DNA from: Agelas oroides
Lineage: Eukaryota; Porifera; Demospongiae; Agelasida; Agelasidae
Direction: 5' to 3'
Length of the DNA: 64,000 bases
Assembly: GCA_949130485.1 (NCBI GenBank)
Contig: OX422185.1
Location: forward strand, 13,091,967-13,155,966
Shown here: piece by piece, positions 1-11,837 of the stretch
How positions within the stretch are numbered: position 1 is the first letter of the stretch
Layout of the letters: every line of letters starts with the position of its first letter
Translations under genes and position numbers: made by a program
The notes under the pieces: generated by a model
What the model was told of the DNA's origin: nothing
The model's input: only the letters and a program-made list of their open reading frames with translations
The model's database searches: none

Positions 1-1867
1 CAAAATGGATGCCTCCATATTCCTGACACGCAGTGGTAGTCTGTTAGAGGGGTAACTACCACTGTACTCGTAAATGAAAAATTTCATCTACAAAACAACA
101 ATCGAGCATTCACTTGGGTAATGTATAACTATGTCGTAACTGTAATCAATCATTATACATTTTGTACACAATTAATTTTGTTCTTGCTATTGAAAAAAAA
201 AACATCAAAATTAAATATGTATGTAGGATATATTGTTTCAAAGACTTTAAGTGTTATTTTTTGTCTTTAAGGACTTTCTGGTAGGTTTAAGGGAAAACCT
301 CTGAGAAAAGGACAACCTCTCTACAAGGGACAAATGGCCTTTTCCCCAATGTGTCCTTTGTTCGGAGGTTTTACTGTATTACGAACACACGCATATAATA
401 TACACATGCAAGAATTAAAATACATTAAAAATTGAAAAGGGTATAGGGATGGCGTGCCAAAAGTATTAAAGCGTATGTAACTGCCCCACAGCATGCCATC
501 CTATGCTGTGGGGCAGTTACATTTTAATACTGTTTAGTGTTTCCCTCCAAATTTGCAGGTTTGTGATTACACTGTGCTTGAAAACCATCCTGACTTCACA
601 TTGCAACTGAGGAAGACAGTCAAAAAAGTTCAGAACAAGAATTAAAAAACGTTAAAAAAAATGTAAAAAGAAATAGGGATGGCATGACAAAAAGTATACA
701 CAGCATAGGTTGTCTGGACCAGACTTAGTCACTTAAGCCAAAGCGACAACAAACATTTGTGAGGCTAGGACAGATCCTCTAGATCTTTTGCCCAGTCTGA
801 AGGGCCAGGCCTTAATCTTCATTCTTGTCGTCTATGTCCCTGCATAGCTTTAGCCAGTGTTGTAGCCCATTCCAAGACCTTCATTCCAGCTTAATAATTG
901 CACCTACATGGTGTCAATCAGCCTTGCCATGCTTGCATAAGGCACTAGTGGTTAGGTGTGTGCCAGTCTCATTCCCAGCAGGTGGTGGTTTGGGATTGAG
1001 ACAATGTGTGTGCATGTGTACATGACCACAAAATGGTGTCGCACAGCAATGGACAGCTGGCTTAGTGTGGCTATGAATAGCTAGTATGAGTGCAGTTCAA
1101 GCTGAATGTTCGTAGACCTGCACATTTTGATGAGCATCCATTTTGTGCGTAAATGACAATGAGCATTTGTAAGTTATCATCATTGGACAAAAACATGATG
1201 AAAAAAAAACTGCACTTTCACTGCCACAAACTTTTGTGTTTGACTGTTTTGCATGATGCTTTTGGGAAAGCTTGTGAGTTTTGCTGGTTGTAAAATCACT
1301 CAAAGATATATATATATGGGAGCTTGTTTGAGCTTATAATGCGTTCGTGGTTGAGTTTTTATGGCTTTTGCTCAAGTATTGTCCGTGTCCTCCCTTTATA
1401 GAGAGTCTACCGACTCTCTGACAATAGCAGCACACGACATGCAGCAAATGGCTCATAAATGGTACTACCATGTGGCATGTTAATTTTAGATTCCATTCTT
1501 GTGGGTAATTTGGTATAGTCACAAGTCTCCCAGCTACGAAATCCACCATCCATGAAAGCTATGCCTCTCTTCCACTACCTGCATCCTGTTGATACCTGAT
1601 TCTATGTGGACAGTTAAGGCCAGACAAAGTACAATTAGGTGCAGTTTCACATCAATAACCCTGCCTGTCACATCATTGCTCTTTTACCCCACTACGCTGA
1701 GTTTCAGGTAGACAGTTGATTGTGTAGTTCAAAAACTCATTACAACAATCCAGTCAAGCCTGCCACTCACTCATCTGCATCTAAACACCAACACAGTTAT
1801 GTGTCAGCCTAGCTACCTGCCTGTTATTGAGATGCAGTTCAGGCTTGGATGGAAAGATGATGGCTAT
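1..1867. other. Non-coding stretch with hairpin and A-rich repeats
   Basis: No frame here looks like a gene. A strong hairpin occupies 477-520 and can be extended to about 464-530. The A-rich block before it (415-470) recurs in diverged form at 625-695, including an ATAGGGATGGC core, and a looser relative appears near 60360-60425. A short stretch at 285-375, ending in a TTTTACTGTA-like end, resembles a fragment of the pogo-type MITEs seen later. Confidence 0.5.
477..520. repeat. Perfect 17-bp-arm hairpin
   Basis: GTAACTGCCCCACAGCA is followed ten bases later by its exact reverse complement. Flanking AGTATTAAA and TTTAATACT extend the pairing. It looks like a miniature foldback element; no target duplication was identified. 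Confidence 0.7.
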
Positions 1868-2066
1868 TATGACACAGCAGTCTTGACTAGAAATCAAACA
1901 TTATTCTGTTATATGTGTATTTTGGTTGCATTACTGCATTCAAAGTGCTGCAGCACAACTTCTGTTAAGGGCAGGTTTCATACACACTGTATAGATGCAG
2001 GAATAACTGACACGTCTATGCAGCGTGCATGAGCCCTGCCCTTAACGGAAGTTGTGCGATTTGCAG
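1868..2066. mobile_element. Palindromic MITE family A, diverged copy
   Basis: Matches the layout of the intact copy at 4919-5183: a degraded CAGTC...AGAAATC end, then CTTCTGTTAAGGGCAGG, a spacer, and the inverted GCCCTTAACGGAAG. The right arm is truncated near 2066. Confidence 0.65.
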
Positions 2067-3373
2067 TCATTGTGCCTTTGTCAACCTTTTACTTTATTGC
2101 CGAGCTCCTTAGCGCGACGCTCTGAATCAGGGATCTATTCTTGGGATGTACATGTGTATGAACGTACGTACGTACGTATCAGTCATGCTTAGGAATGTCA
2201 ATTTGCGGTATTGCTTAAGAATGTCAATTTGATGTCACGCTCGGAATGTCAATTTGGGCTCACGCCCGGGTAGGATATCGGATACATGCATTACACGACG
2301 ATGTCGGGATGACGTTTCTTGGCGACGAAGGACGGGGAGGACAGTGCAGCTGGCCTTTCGCAACGTACGTATTTCGCGGAGCCAAGTGCATAAACGAGTG
2401 CTGAATGCAGCCAACGGCTGGCGACTCTGACAAAAAAAAACGAAGAAGTCAGCCCACGGTAGAAGCCAAGAGAGCGACAGAAGAACAAGAAAGAGTTCAA
2501 AAGTAGAAAGCACGTATTGGAGATTCTTCACAAGCCAGGTATTTAGGCTCACTCTTCACGTTATCGTTGTTTTGTACTGTTCTTTGGACTCCCACTAAAC
2601 GAGCAACACCTGACACCTGCGCCGCGCGCCCCATCCACGCATGGTGCTTGGCACGGCGCGAGGCATCATACGCATGCGTAGTCCTAGTTAACTGTCCAAT
2701 ACTAAGTAAACACATGTGCAGATGAAGCCTCACACCACCCACATACTGAAGCCTCACTTGTGGCATTTGTTACTACACACAAATGTAGCAGTACAGGGAT
2801 CACCAAAGTGAAGAAGAAAGGGCTTGAAGGAAGCACGTAGACAAGTTACCCCACAAATTACACGTAATGTTACCATTATGTGGGTCTAATTAAACCAAGA
2901 TGTACCTCTGTCAAATAGATTCCTGTGTGCACTTCTCCGTTCCCTGCCTCATAGCAAAAACACATTGAGCTAGAACCTTGAGATGAACGTATGCTAGTCC
3001 CTTGGTGTTGCACCCTCCTTCTCCTTCCTGCCTCTACATGTCTCCCTTTGTTCTTTGGTGACCCGTAATTCTGTGTGTGTACTCTGCTGAGCCACCTCCT
3101 ACAATTTCAAAAATTCACCAGTTACAGGCTCAGCCACATTCCCAGCCAACTCAGTGCTATGCCCGAGCAATTCAGCTTGCAACATTGTGCACATACATGT
3201 ACACTACCCAACTTGCATAGTGTAGTCACTGTGTTGTTTAGTAACGGCAGCATCGAACAGTAAAGTGCTCCCACCTAATACCTCGTCAACGAAACTGAAT
3301 ATTTACTGTGCTGCGGGTGCGATCCTGGATGATCTGTTATTGGCATGATGTGTCGATGACCACACTATGAACT
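2067..3373. other. Non-coding stretch, short direct repeats and CpG-rich patch
   Basis: GAATGTCAATTTG occurs three times between 2190 and 2260 at about 30-bp spacing, after an ACGT microrepeat (2163-2178). A CpG-rich patch follows (2610-2680). At 3240-3310 lies a single unexpanded copy of the sequence that seeds the 26-copy array at 26311-27194: GGCAGCATCGAACAGTAAAG followed by CTCCCACCTA and AACGAAACTG. Overlapping minus-strand frames at 2235-2766 show no domain. Confidence 0.45.
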
Positions 3374-3661
3374 GTGTCCAGGCAACTTGAGTCTCCTGGC
3401 TATACCACTTACATTCTTGCTGGTGCGCATGTGTCCAGGCAACTTGAGTCTCCTGGTTATACCACTTACATTCTTGCTGGTGCGCATGTGTCCAGGCAAC
3501 TTGAGTCTCCTGGTTTTACCACTTACATTCTTGCTGGTGTGCATGTGTCCAGGCAACTTGAGTTTCCTGGTTATACCACTTACATTCTCTTGCTGGTGCA
3601 CATGTGTCTAGGCAACTTGAGTCTCCTGGTTATACCACTTACATTCTTGCTGGAGCACGTG
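3374..3661. repeat. 57-bp tandem repeat, five copies
   Basis: Units begin GTGTCCAGGCAACTTGAG at 3374, 3431, 3488, 3545 and about 3605; the fourth has a 3-bp insertion. As 57 is a multiple of three, both strands stay open through the array, which produces misleading open frames. Nothing suggests translation. Confidence 0.9.
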
Positions 3662-3735
3662 TGTGCATCAGCCTGTATAGATGTATGTCATAATAATGGC
3701 GTAGCAATTAGCTTCGTAAGTATTACGGACAGACG

Positions 3736-3989
3736 CATATGTGGCAGTTCTGACAGAACTCGAATATTATTCCGTCATGTATTTCAAGCGCATCACCGAG
3801 TTTGACGCACTGTTACCACTGAGCTTCTGGTAAGGGCGGGGCTTCTACATGAATGCATGAATATCTGATACATCTACAAAGTGTGTATGAGTCCCGCCCC
3901 TAGTGGAAACTTAGTGAAACAGCACTTCAAACTCAGTGATGCACTCGAAATATGCGACGGAATAATATTCAAGTTCTATGCCACATATA
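3736..3989. mobile_element. Palindromic MITE family A, copy
   Basis: Starts CATATGTGGCAGTTC and ends ATGCCACATAT. Arms of about 115 bp carry TATTCCGTC...AAGGGCGGGG and its complement CCCGCCCC...GACGGAATA. Abuts the next copy at about 3990. Confidence 0.85.
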
Positions 3990-4256
3990 CATGTGGCAGC
4001 CCCGAATAGAAATCGAATATTATTCCGTCGCGTATTTCGAGCGCATCACCAAGTTTGACGCGCTATAGCGCTGAGCTTCCGCTAAGGGCGGGGTTCATAC
4101 GTGCTTCATAGACGTATCAGATATTCATACGTTTACACGTCGCGTATGAGCCCCGCCCTTAGTGGAAGCTCAGCGCTATAGCGCGTCAAACTCGGTGATG
4201 CGCTCGAAATACGCGACGGAATAATATTCGATTTCTATCCGGGACTGCCACACATG
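3990..4256. mobile_element. Palindromic MITE family A, well preserved copy
   Basis: Long near-perfect inverted repeat from CATGTGGCAG to CTGCCACACATG, with GCTAAGGGCGGGG and CCCCGCCCTTAG near the centre. Flanked by TA at 3988-3989 and 4257-4258, consistent with insertion at TA dinucleotides by a Tc1/mariner-type transposase. The superfamily assignment is an inference. Confidence 0.85.
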
Positions 4257-4481
4257 TATATGTATTATATACACAAGTGTGATCTCCACACTGCATGATT
4301 ACTTGCCTCAAATATAGCACTTGACATTTATACTATCAAGGGCTTATTGAGCTGCTGATGTGCCATGGGTGATATGTTCACTCACCTGAAACTCAGCTAA
4401 CAAATGTACAGTGATGGGTGACCTTTTGGTGAAAACCATTGTACTAATGAGTTGGTATCATGTGATACATATTAGTACAAG

Positions 4482-4729
4482 ATATGTGACAGTCCTGTGA
4501 AGAATTGATTATTCCATCGCATATTTCATTACATTGCCGCATTCTAAGTACCATATCTTTGAACTTTTGTTAATGGGGAGGCTCAAATACACTTTGTAAA
4601 TTCATTAGACAGTCATGTATCTATGAAGTGTGTGTCCCACCCTCAATGGAACTTCAGTGATATGATGTTTGGAATGTGGTGATGTGATCAAAGTACACCA
4701 TGGAATAATCTACACGGACTGTCACATAT
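4482..4729. mobile_element. Palindromic MITE family A, decayed copy
   Basis: ATATGTGACAGTCC at the left and GGACTGTCACATAT at the right are intact. The interior has lost most CpG sites (for example GGGGAGGCTCA for GGGCGGGGCTCA), as expected for an older, methylation-decayed copy. Confidence 0.75.
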
Positions 4730-4739
4730 CTTTCATTAC

Positions 4740-4924
4740 TGCTACCACTGAACTTCTGCTAAGGGCGGGGCTCATGCTTGCTTTGTAGACTCATTAGACA
4801 GTCATGCATCTATAAAGCGAATGTGAGCTCTGCCCTTAACGGAAGTTCAACGATACGGTGCTTCGAATGTGGTGATGTGAACAAAATAAGCAACAGAATA
4901 ATTTCTACACAGGACTGTCATATG
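4740..4924. mobile_element. Palindromic MITE family A, left-truncated copy
   Basis: Starts inside the left arm (CTGAACTTCTGCTAAGGGCGGGG) and runs to a complete right end (GACTGTCATATG). It shares that CATATG end with the next copy. Confidence 0.75.
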
Positions 4925-5183
4925 TGGCAGTCCTGTGTAGAAATCGAAGGTTATTCCGTCGCGTATTTCGATCGCATTGCTGTGTTTGAAACGCCGTATT
5001 GCTGAACTTCCGTTAAGGGCGGGGCTCATACATGCTTCGTAGATGCATGAATATCTATGCAGCGCATATGAGCCCCACCTTTAATGGATCCGAAGTTCAG
5101 CGATACGGCGCTTCGAAGGCAGCAATGCGGTCGAAATACGCGACGGAATAACCTTCGATTTCTACACGGGACTGCCACATATG
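4919..5183. mobile_element. Palindromic MITE family A, full-length copy
   Basis: About 265 bp from CATATGTGGCAGTCC to GGACTGCCACATATG. The two halves are near-perfect complements: AATCGAAGGTTATTCCGTC left, GACGGAATAACCTTCGATT right. Used as the reference for the other copies. Small open frames on both strands follow from the palindrome and are not genes. TA follows the right end (5184-5185). Confidence 0.9.
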
Positions 5184-5791
5184 TATTAATGAGTATTTGA
5201 AATTTCTGGTGAAATCGGAAGATGCAAATCTTACCATTCCATGCTGATTAAGTTAGCTGATGTCACCTTCAGTTTACACAGCTACTTAGAACCAGTGTGT
5301 GTTACATTGTAACAGCTGTGAATGCTTGTAATTTTTGGGTGTTTATGTTTATGGGGTGCTAATAGACACATGTAAGCACAAGTAATAGCAGGATAGCATG
5401 AAGTTGCTTGGGATCGTATTAACCATGTTAGGTACGTTTTATAGGCCTAAAGTTTCTGTTTTTGCAAATTCTTGTCCCATGTTCCTGACTTTTCAAGAAC
5501 CAGTGATATAGCCGGCACTTGTTTGTTTGTTGTCAACTCCCAACCACCAACATACAGCAATTGAAACTACCACTATCCTTTAGGAGGTTTTTGTTGATTC
5601 CTGAAAGTGCTTTATTGAGAGGCTTTGGCTATATGCTGCTCTTTACCTTATCCCAAAAACATAGTTGCAATTGGAGATAGATATGACGTAGGTTAGCCCT
5701 TATGTTCAGCAGTTAACTTCTGTCCAGGCATTAGTGGGTGCTTTCTTATGTGCAGTCGGGTGCCTATTAATTCTTGTATGAGTACTTAATA
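5184..5791. other. No feature seen
   Basis: AT-rich sequence without open frame, splice-framed exon or recognisable repeat. Confidence 0.4.
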
Positions 5792-6269
5792 CAGTGGAAC
5801 CCCACCCTATGGACACCCCTGAAAAGCAGCCATCTACGATATTGCGGACACTTTGTTAGGTCTGAATCCATTTACATATGTTTGTGTACAATCAAAACCC
5901 CTGAAATGCAGAACCCCCCGATATTCTGTGAAGTGGACAGGTTCCCCAGTCCCAACAGTACCTGAACTGTACAAAATTCACTCGATAATGCGGACGTTTG
6001 TCTACTACAATTGTAAGATTGTGCACCACCTCCAGTGGATCCAAAGACCGGGCATTATATTAGCAATGTCGTTCATCGTGCTAACCTTTGTCAACATTGT
6101 ACGGCAATGGAGAGGTCCGAAAACACAGTCTTTTTGTGCTCAACAGCCCGAGTAGACATTACCACACCTACTGGAAATACACCAGACGCCCCAGAAATAC
6201 GGATATCTCCATATATTACAGACACACAGCAGAGATCACAACAATGTCTACTTTAGAGGGGTTCCACTG
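5792..6269. mobile_element. pogo/Tigger-type MITE, TA target duplication
   Basis: Starts CAGTGGAACCCC and ends GGGGTTCCACTG, with TA on both sides (5790-5791 and 6270-6271). CAGTNGAACC ends plus TA duplications are typical of pogo/Tigger-like elements. Internal short frames (5853-6155 and others) show no transposase motif, so it is non-autonomous. Confidence 0.85.
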
Positions 6270-8037
6270 TAAACGCTGATAAGGTTTTTGTAATCTGGGT
6301 AGGTACCTATAATCATATGGTGCTTCTTTTCTTTGGTGTCTGTTAGCTCATTGTACAGTAGCGGATGAGCTCAAAGCAGGTATTTGTCAAAACACGCCAT
6401 CATGCACTCTGAGTGACTTCAGTGTGAATTGGTACCGTTTTGCCTGCTCTCATTTAAGCCTATATAGACCAGAAAGTGGCATTTCACGTACTCATTAAAC
6501 ACAATTTAACTACAAGAACACAGGGCATTGTTGGAAGTTGGGGTGTCAGGTTGGGGAGCACCAACACTGCTACGCACATCGTAGCTCCCACTTGTTAAGG
6601 CAAGGCTTGCATAGTTATGTAGCCTGTGCCTACTCCTAATGTGTGAGGATCATTGAGGGGGAGTGGGGGGTGATGGCCACTTGTTCTGGATTGTGCTACC
6701 TGTGGGTGTGTGGCTGAATAGTTCAGGGGATCCGGGTAAGGATTGTTTGTGCTGGAACCTAGTGCTAGGGAAAGTGGTGGGGCTAAGTGGGGTCCTGGGG
6801 GGAGTTAGGGGTAGGGACATGAGCTGAGCTTGGGGTGGATGTGGGGCTAAACAGTAGCAATCTGCATTGCTTGTAGTGACAGGGGACACCCTGCGTAAGC
6901 TTGTACCACGAGTGACAAAAACCTATGTGGTTGCTCGCAAATGAGCCCTGGGATTCCTTGTGTACGGTTTTACAAAAGCACCCATTGACTGAGCTAAACC
7001 ATAAGTCCACAAGAAGATGCTCACTACGAGGTGTTTGAATGAGTGAAAATGACCTATGTAAGGGTAAAGCGATTGGAGGTAATTTGCTTGAAGGGGGGAG
7101 CTTATGGTAATTGTAGTCAGAACAGTCACTGCATTTCAGTATTTTACAGTAGAACTGAGGCTCAGATTTCTCAGATGATCAAAGTACATGCAAGCTTTCA
7201 GTCGAACATGTTTAATGTTTTTCTCAAGTACAAAATGTGCTGGGGTGACTGGCAATGGGTGATTTGTTACGATCAGCTACTTGGAAACCTGTGAAGTGCA
7301 TGCGGGCGCCAGTTGTTTACATAAGCAATTATAGTTGACATAGTACACAATAATTATTTATTGCGGGAGCTGCACAAACGAACGTCCCCAAACTCACTGG
7401 GCAATGCTCAACATCTTGCTGTATTTCGAAGGCAGATTGCTTATCCTTGCGCCTTGCAAGGAAAGCATTTCTTCTGTGTTCTGGTGTGTTGTACGCATAA
7501 TGTAGTGTATTTAGCAGGGCGGCATGTAAAGAGATCTTGAAAATTGGACTTGAATTGTAGATTCTACACTCGAAGCCTATCTCTTACCCCTGAAGCAGGT
7601 AAATTCCTACAAATTCCTACTAAAAGTATACGTAAAGTCTTTACATGTTGACCTAGCAGATATCATGTAGTAGTACAATAAAAACTTTCATGATCAAACT
7701 CTTTACAGTTGCCTAATAATTTGTCACAAGGGTGTTCAAGGGGTGCAGTTAATTGCTGGTTCGAATGTGTTGGGGCGTTTTTAAACAGATTTTTTTTTTG
7801 TCCCCAAATGCTATCTTTCTTTCATGTGCTGTTGGACTGTAACTTGTTTGAGATAAATATCAGTTATGGTTTTGGAGATATTAAAACGATAAATTTACAC
7901 TGCCAGCAGCCTCCTGCACAGTTGATCGTAACCTTGTTTGTTGACAAGAAGGTTTGAACCCTGCCCCTTGTTGTTGGCTATGAATGTACTGAGTGACTGT
8001 AGTCTGCATAAGATTTGTGAGTTGAATGGTTTCATAG
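6270..8037. other. Non-coding stretch
   Basis: No gene supported. 6650-6890 is G-rich on the plus strand and gives a proline-rich spurious frame on the minus strand. Confidence 0.4.
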
Positions 8038-8046
8038 GGGTGTAAC

Positions 8047-8637
8047 TAGGCTCATTCCCAGGCCCCGCCCAGCTTTTCATCACTTGTAGTACGGAAAAGC
8101 GGGAGAATGCCTGGAATAATTTAAAGCGTAAGTGACGGACAGGGTAGAAAGAAGGTAGAGAGGACTTAATTGAGCATAGGCGGATCACCAATGTGCCATA
8201 CATGTAGTTGTGCAATCGACATAGCCATGTTGTGCTAGGAGCCCATTCTGGCAGTTTATCAAACAATAAGCGCATAGAAGGTTTGAGCAAAGCCTGGGAA
8301 GGAAAGCCTTGGCATTTTCTCCAGGCTGTACAGCAGTCAGTTTGCCATGTAAGTGAGCAAGTTAGCATGATTTTCAAATGTAGTCAGTGTATGCTTAACA
8401 TAGCTTACTGTACTGCCAGGTAATGTATCGTGGTGCCGTCTAGTCTTGTTCTGTCAGCCATAAAGCTCTCACAACTGAATGAGTACTACATCAATAAAGC
8501 ATGGGAGAGTTCATTTGTTTGTCCACATGTAATTAATTTCTCGCTACCTTTAATGTGATAAAATTTACATTGCTCTCCCCTTTAATTCCTTTCGATTTTT
8601 CATTCGAGTGCATGGGGAGAGCCTGGGAACAAGGCTA
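8047..8637. mobile_element. TAG...CTA element (family B), full copy
   Basis: Begins TAGGCTCATTCCCAGG and ends CCTGGGAACAAGGCTA. Flanks are GGGTGTAAC (8038-8046) and CGGTGTAAC (8638-8646), a 9-bp target duplication with one mismatch. The interior matches the copy at 27883-28543 in opposite orientation, for example the stretch AGAGAGGACTTAATTGAGC. Encodes no recognisable transposase. Confidence 0.85.
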
Positions 8638-8646
8638 CGGTGTAAC

Positions 8647-9779
8647 CTGACCCTGACATCATTGTGCAAGCCGGGTAGTGGTGGTATATACATGCGCCTA
8701 TTTAGAACTTTTTCTTACTGTTGTTTGGGAATTTTCACAGTGGATTTATATAATTATATAACCACCAAGTATCATTCCAATTATTGCACACTCAATCCAT
8801 GACTTTGCACACATGTCCTCTTACACCTACCCAGCCACCACCTGACTTCCAACCACCCACGAATTTTAGGGGGTATAAAGACAATGGGTGGTACGAAGGA
8901 GAACTCCACCAACGTCGTGGGATGTTTTCATGCTGTTACACTCAATTTCAATATTCCCGTGAGTTAATTAGGATCCAATGCAAATGCAGACTTTGTGTAC
9001 TAGTAAACATGATTGTAATGCAACACAGTGCTGTTACTGTAGTCTCATGAAAGAGTACCCACCCTTGAAACAGTGCCCATGCCTTGAAACAGTGCCCATG
9101 CACCTCCTGCTTTTGGCCTAATTTTCTGTATAGGGTCAAAGTTTACTCAAATGAGCACCCTCCCTGGGGGGAGCGACTAAGGAGAGCACACTCCAATGCT
9201 ATGCATATCTGAAGTAAGAAACTTCGTATTATACTTCACCGAAGGTTATTATTACAAGGTATAGCTTTGCTTAGGCAGATGCCTCTGGTGCACTAGCTAG
9301 TACACCATGCTCATGGTAACATGTTGCCATTCAGAGTGTTGTGTGCCATCAGGACTTGACTTTGAAGGCTGGTCGCTCCATTGTACATTATTTGCTTCAA
9401 GGGCATCAAGCAGTTGTAAACATACTTGGGCGCTCTTTGTGCCTAAATGTGAAAGCACTTGAAAGAGCGCCCACCCTCCTCTCTGGCAGACTTGTAAGGT
9501 GCTTTGCCCATGGGCGCTCTTTCGCGAGACTATGGTACATGATTTTCAATGTTGTAAAAAAAGAAAGTTTCTCAAAAATTTAATCTAATCACTTGTGTAT
9601 ATGAGTGAGACAGCTGAATATGGTTTGTGAGTATGATGAGCTTTTCAGAGTATTGCTTTGTGCATGCATGAACATAACTTCCTGTTCCGATGATGTTTGG
9701 GTGGGATTGTTGCTCTCGTCATGATTTATTGATTAAAGAGTGGGTGTATACAAACACTGTAGTAAGTTTTATTGTTGCA
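8647..9779. other. Non-coding stretch with small repeats
   Basis: A 20-bp direct repeat (CTTGAAACAGTGCCCATGC) lies at 9065-9105. An inverted pair around GGGCGCTCTTT (9428-9525) looks like a decayed foldback element. No gene-like frame. Confidence 0.4.
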
Positions 9780-10020
9780 ACATAACAACAATATAAATTA
9801 TTATAATGATTGTAATTCCAATAGCACATTGTAATCATTATATTCTTGGGGGTGGTCATTTTACACATTGGCATAGTCTGACATCCATGTGTATGACTAG
9901 TCTCGTGCCCAGCTGTCCAGGCACCCCGGGGGGCATGGACAGCTGGGCACGAGACTAGTGTATGACCATCCCCAATGGAGGGATGTAACCCTTATATACC
10001 TGTTGTCTAGATTATGCCAC
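9780..10020. mobile_element. Family C repeat (CCCTCC/TGGTCATTTTACACATTGG)
   Basis: GGGTGGTCATTTTACACATTGG left and CCCCAATGGAGGGATGTAAC right are an interrupted version of the hairpin repeat at 60892-60994. An inner inverted repeat TATAATGATT/AATCATTATA spans 9799-9842. A 60-bp TAG...CTA element is inserted at 9898. Confidence 0.6.
9898..9957. mobile_element. 60-bp TAG...CTA mini-element, perfect 9-bp duplication
   Basis: TAGTCTCGTGCCCAGCTGTC pairs with its reverse complement around a short C/G-rich centre, making an almost pure hairpin. GTGTATGAC is duplicated exactly at 9889-9897 and 9958-9966. It is nested inside a family C repeat. Confidence 0.9.
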
Positions 10021-10539
10021 TAAGTACTTACCGAGCAGTGCTGAATGACAGTTTCTTGAGCAGTGTGTCACACCATAATCCTGAGCGTCTGCCCTACCTA
10101 GATAATGAGCACAGTTCCTAGGATCTTGTCAAGGTGGCCCACTAGGGTAGAATCTTTCTATCAACTTGGTTCTCATGTAGAAGGTTATGTGCATATGTAC
10201 TGTTTCTATTTGTGACCACCACATACGTGTGTGTAAGGTATTTAGTTATGTAGTACCACTTGCATAAACTCCCCACAGTCATGCAGTTGTGATGAGTATT
10301 GTTAACCTACTGACCATGAGGACACATATGACTGAAAATTTTTGAGGGACAAAATAATATTGCTGTTCTTGCAAATTAATCTAAAGCTCATAGTTTCAAC
10401 TTATGTGAAAGTGAGGAGCATTGTGCTAAAAGCGAGCTACTTTTGGGGACGGCTACTATGCCAAGGAGTTGCCTGCACTCATGGCTGTTTTCAGGCTTGT
10501 TCTTGCAAGGACACTCCTCACCAATCATAGGTACCATAT
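10021..10539. other. No feature seen
   Basis: AT-rich; no frame, exon or repeat that can be defended. Confidence 0.35.
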
Positions 10540-10650
10540 TTCTTCGATCAGACGCCGCGGCTACTGTTTATTTCGCTGCTCATTTTGTGCGGCTACTATT
10601 CGAAGGCGGCGTTTATTTCTTTGGAAAGCCTGGAGACATCAACAAAGGCT
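10540..10650. repeat. GCGGCGTTTATT-type inverted repeat
   Basis: TTCGATCAGACGCCGCGGC is followed by the related, inverted CGAAGGCGGCGTTTATTTC. Probably a decayed foldback element. Confidence 0.5.
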
Positions 10651-10859
10651 AGATAAGGTAGGTACGAGAGAGACGGTGACGGTTGCTAGACGCTGTCAGT
10701 AGTACGCGCAGCCTCTCAGTCCTGCTGTCAGCCGTGGGAACGACTCGTACAACAAAAAAATGCCTAGCGCTTACCTAGGCTGGAGTATTATGGCAAAACT
10801 GTGCACTAATTTATTACTTGCATATAAGTACTAGCACAATGAATGTGCATATGCTTCTA

Positions 10860-10893
10860 GTGTGTGTCTGTGTGTGTGTGTGTGTGTGTGTGT
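10860..10893. repeat. (TG)n microsatellite
   Basis: Simple TG repeat with one TCTG interruption. Confidence 0.9.
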
Positions 10894-11081
10894 ATTTGGG
10901 AATAAAAAGATAATAAAATATGGTAGGCTACTGATCTGTCCTGCAACAGGTTTGTAGACCAAAATATCTCTTTTTTTGTGGTTATGGGACAAAATATCTC
11001 TTTTTTTTTTGTGGTTATGTGACCTTTTTCTATTAAAGGACCCACCAATGATTTTGTGCTATCCTAATGTTTGATGTATAT

Positions 11082-11320
11082 TAGTCTTGTTCCCAGCCTG
11101 CACTTGCCTCCTGGTGATAAACGGTCTGGTGAACAATGTCCAATTTCTTGGGCCTATTCCAAATATGTGGTAAGGACCAATGAGATTGCGGGTTTGGCGC
11201 AAAATGTTTTCAGTGTTGCTAGGTTACACTGTCGGAAGGGCATGCACTAGCCCAAGAAATTCGACTTGGTTCACCAGACTGTTTTTCCTCATGAGAGGGT
11301 GGGGTCTGGGGATGAGACTA
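11082..11320. mobile_element. TAG...CTA element, 239 bp
   Basis: TAGTCTTGTTCCCAG at the left and CTGGGGATGAGACTA at the right. Target duplication GATGTATAT (11073-11081) and GATGTATGT (11321-11329), 8 of 9. Inner arms AATTTCTTGGGCC and GCCCAAGAAATTCG are also inverted. A right-end fragment lies at 13088-13132 and an inverted truncated relative at 25082-25355. Confidence 0.8.
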
Positions 11321-11431
11321 GATGTATGTAATGTCATGTTGGTCGTCTGGGACTTCCACTATTCCCAAATTTGTTGGTATTAAGCAATGCAGTTGCCTAG
11401 CTTTAAACTACCCTTTCCGTGGCCCATACTA

Positions 11432-11433
<2 letters not shown>

Positions 11434-11528
<95 letters not shown>
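11434..11528. repeat. (TG)n microsatellite, about 95 bp
   Basis: Pure TG run grading into TGCATGTG variants to about 11600. Open frames of Cys-Val or Thr-His here are artefacts of the dinucleotide. Confidence 0.97.
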
Positions 11529-11529
<1 letters not shown>

Positions 11530-11837
11530 ATGTGTGCATGCATGTGTGTATACGTTGTATGCGTGCGTGTGTGTGGGTCTGTGTGCATATGTGTGTCAGA
11601 GTATGTTGTGTAACAGCCATGCACTGTGTATGGACAATAGGAAAATTTTTTACTTTACCATCATGAATCAGCCAGGATAGGAGATTAAGTATTTCAGTGT
11701 GAATGAAGACGATTATGAAAGGGCCAGCTAGAGCATGAACTACTACTGTATGAGAGCTAGCAGTATACTTACCGAACACAGAAGGTGACAGAGGAGTTGA
11801 ATCGTCATGTACTTAAGCATGCATGGTGATTCCTTCT

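Noticed and set aside
825-1025. Small plus-strand open frame near the window start
   Set aside because: 66 codons with no domain, no splice context and no sign of codon bias.
3374-3805. 143-codon open frame
   Set aside because: 57-bp repeat keeps several frames open on both strands; no start context, domain or splice sites.
6650-6889. Proline-rich minus-strand peptide
   Set aside because: Reads from a G-rich patch; no splice sites, domain or conservation cue.
7895-8377. 160-codon minus-strand frame
   Set aside because: Lies across the boundary of a TAG...CTA element and is not conserved in the sister copy at 27883-28543.
8038-8646. 8-bp target duplication (hAT) for the TAG...CTA family
   Set aside because: An 8-bp reading always leaves one extra base at one end; in seven of nine copies that base extends the match to 9 bp.
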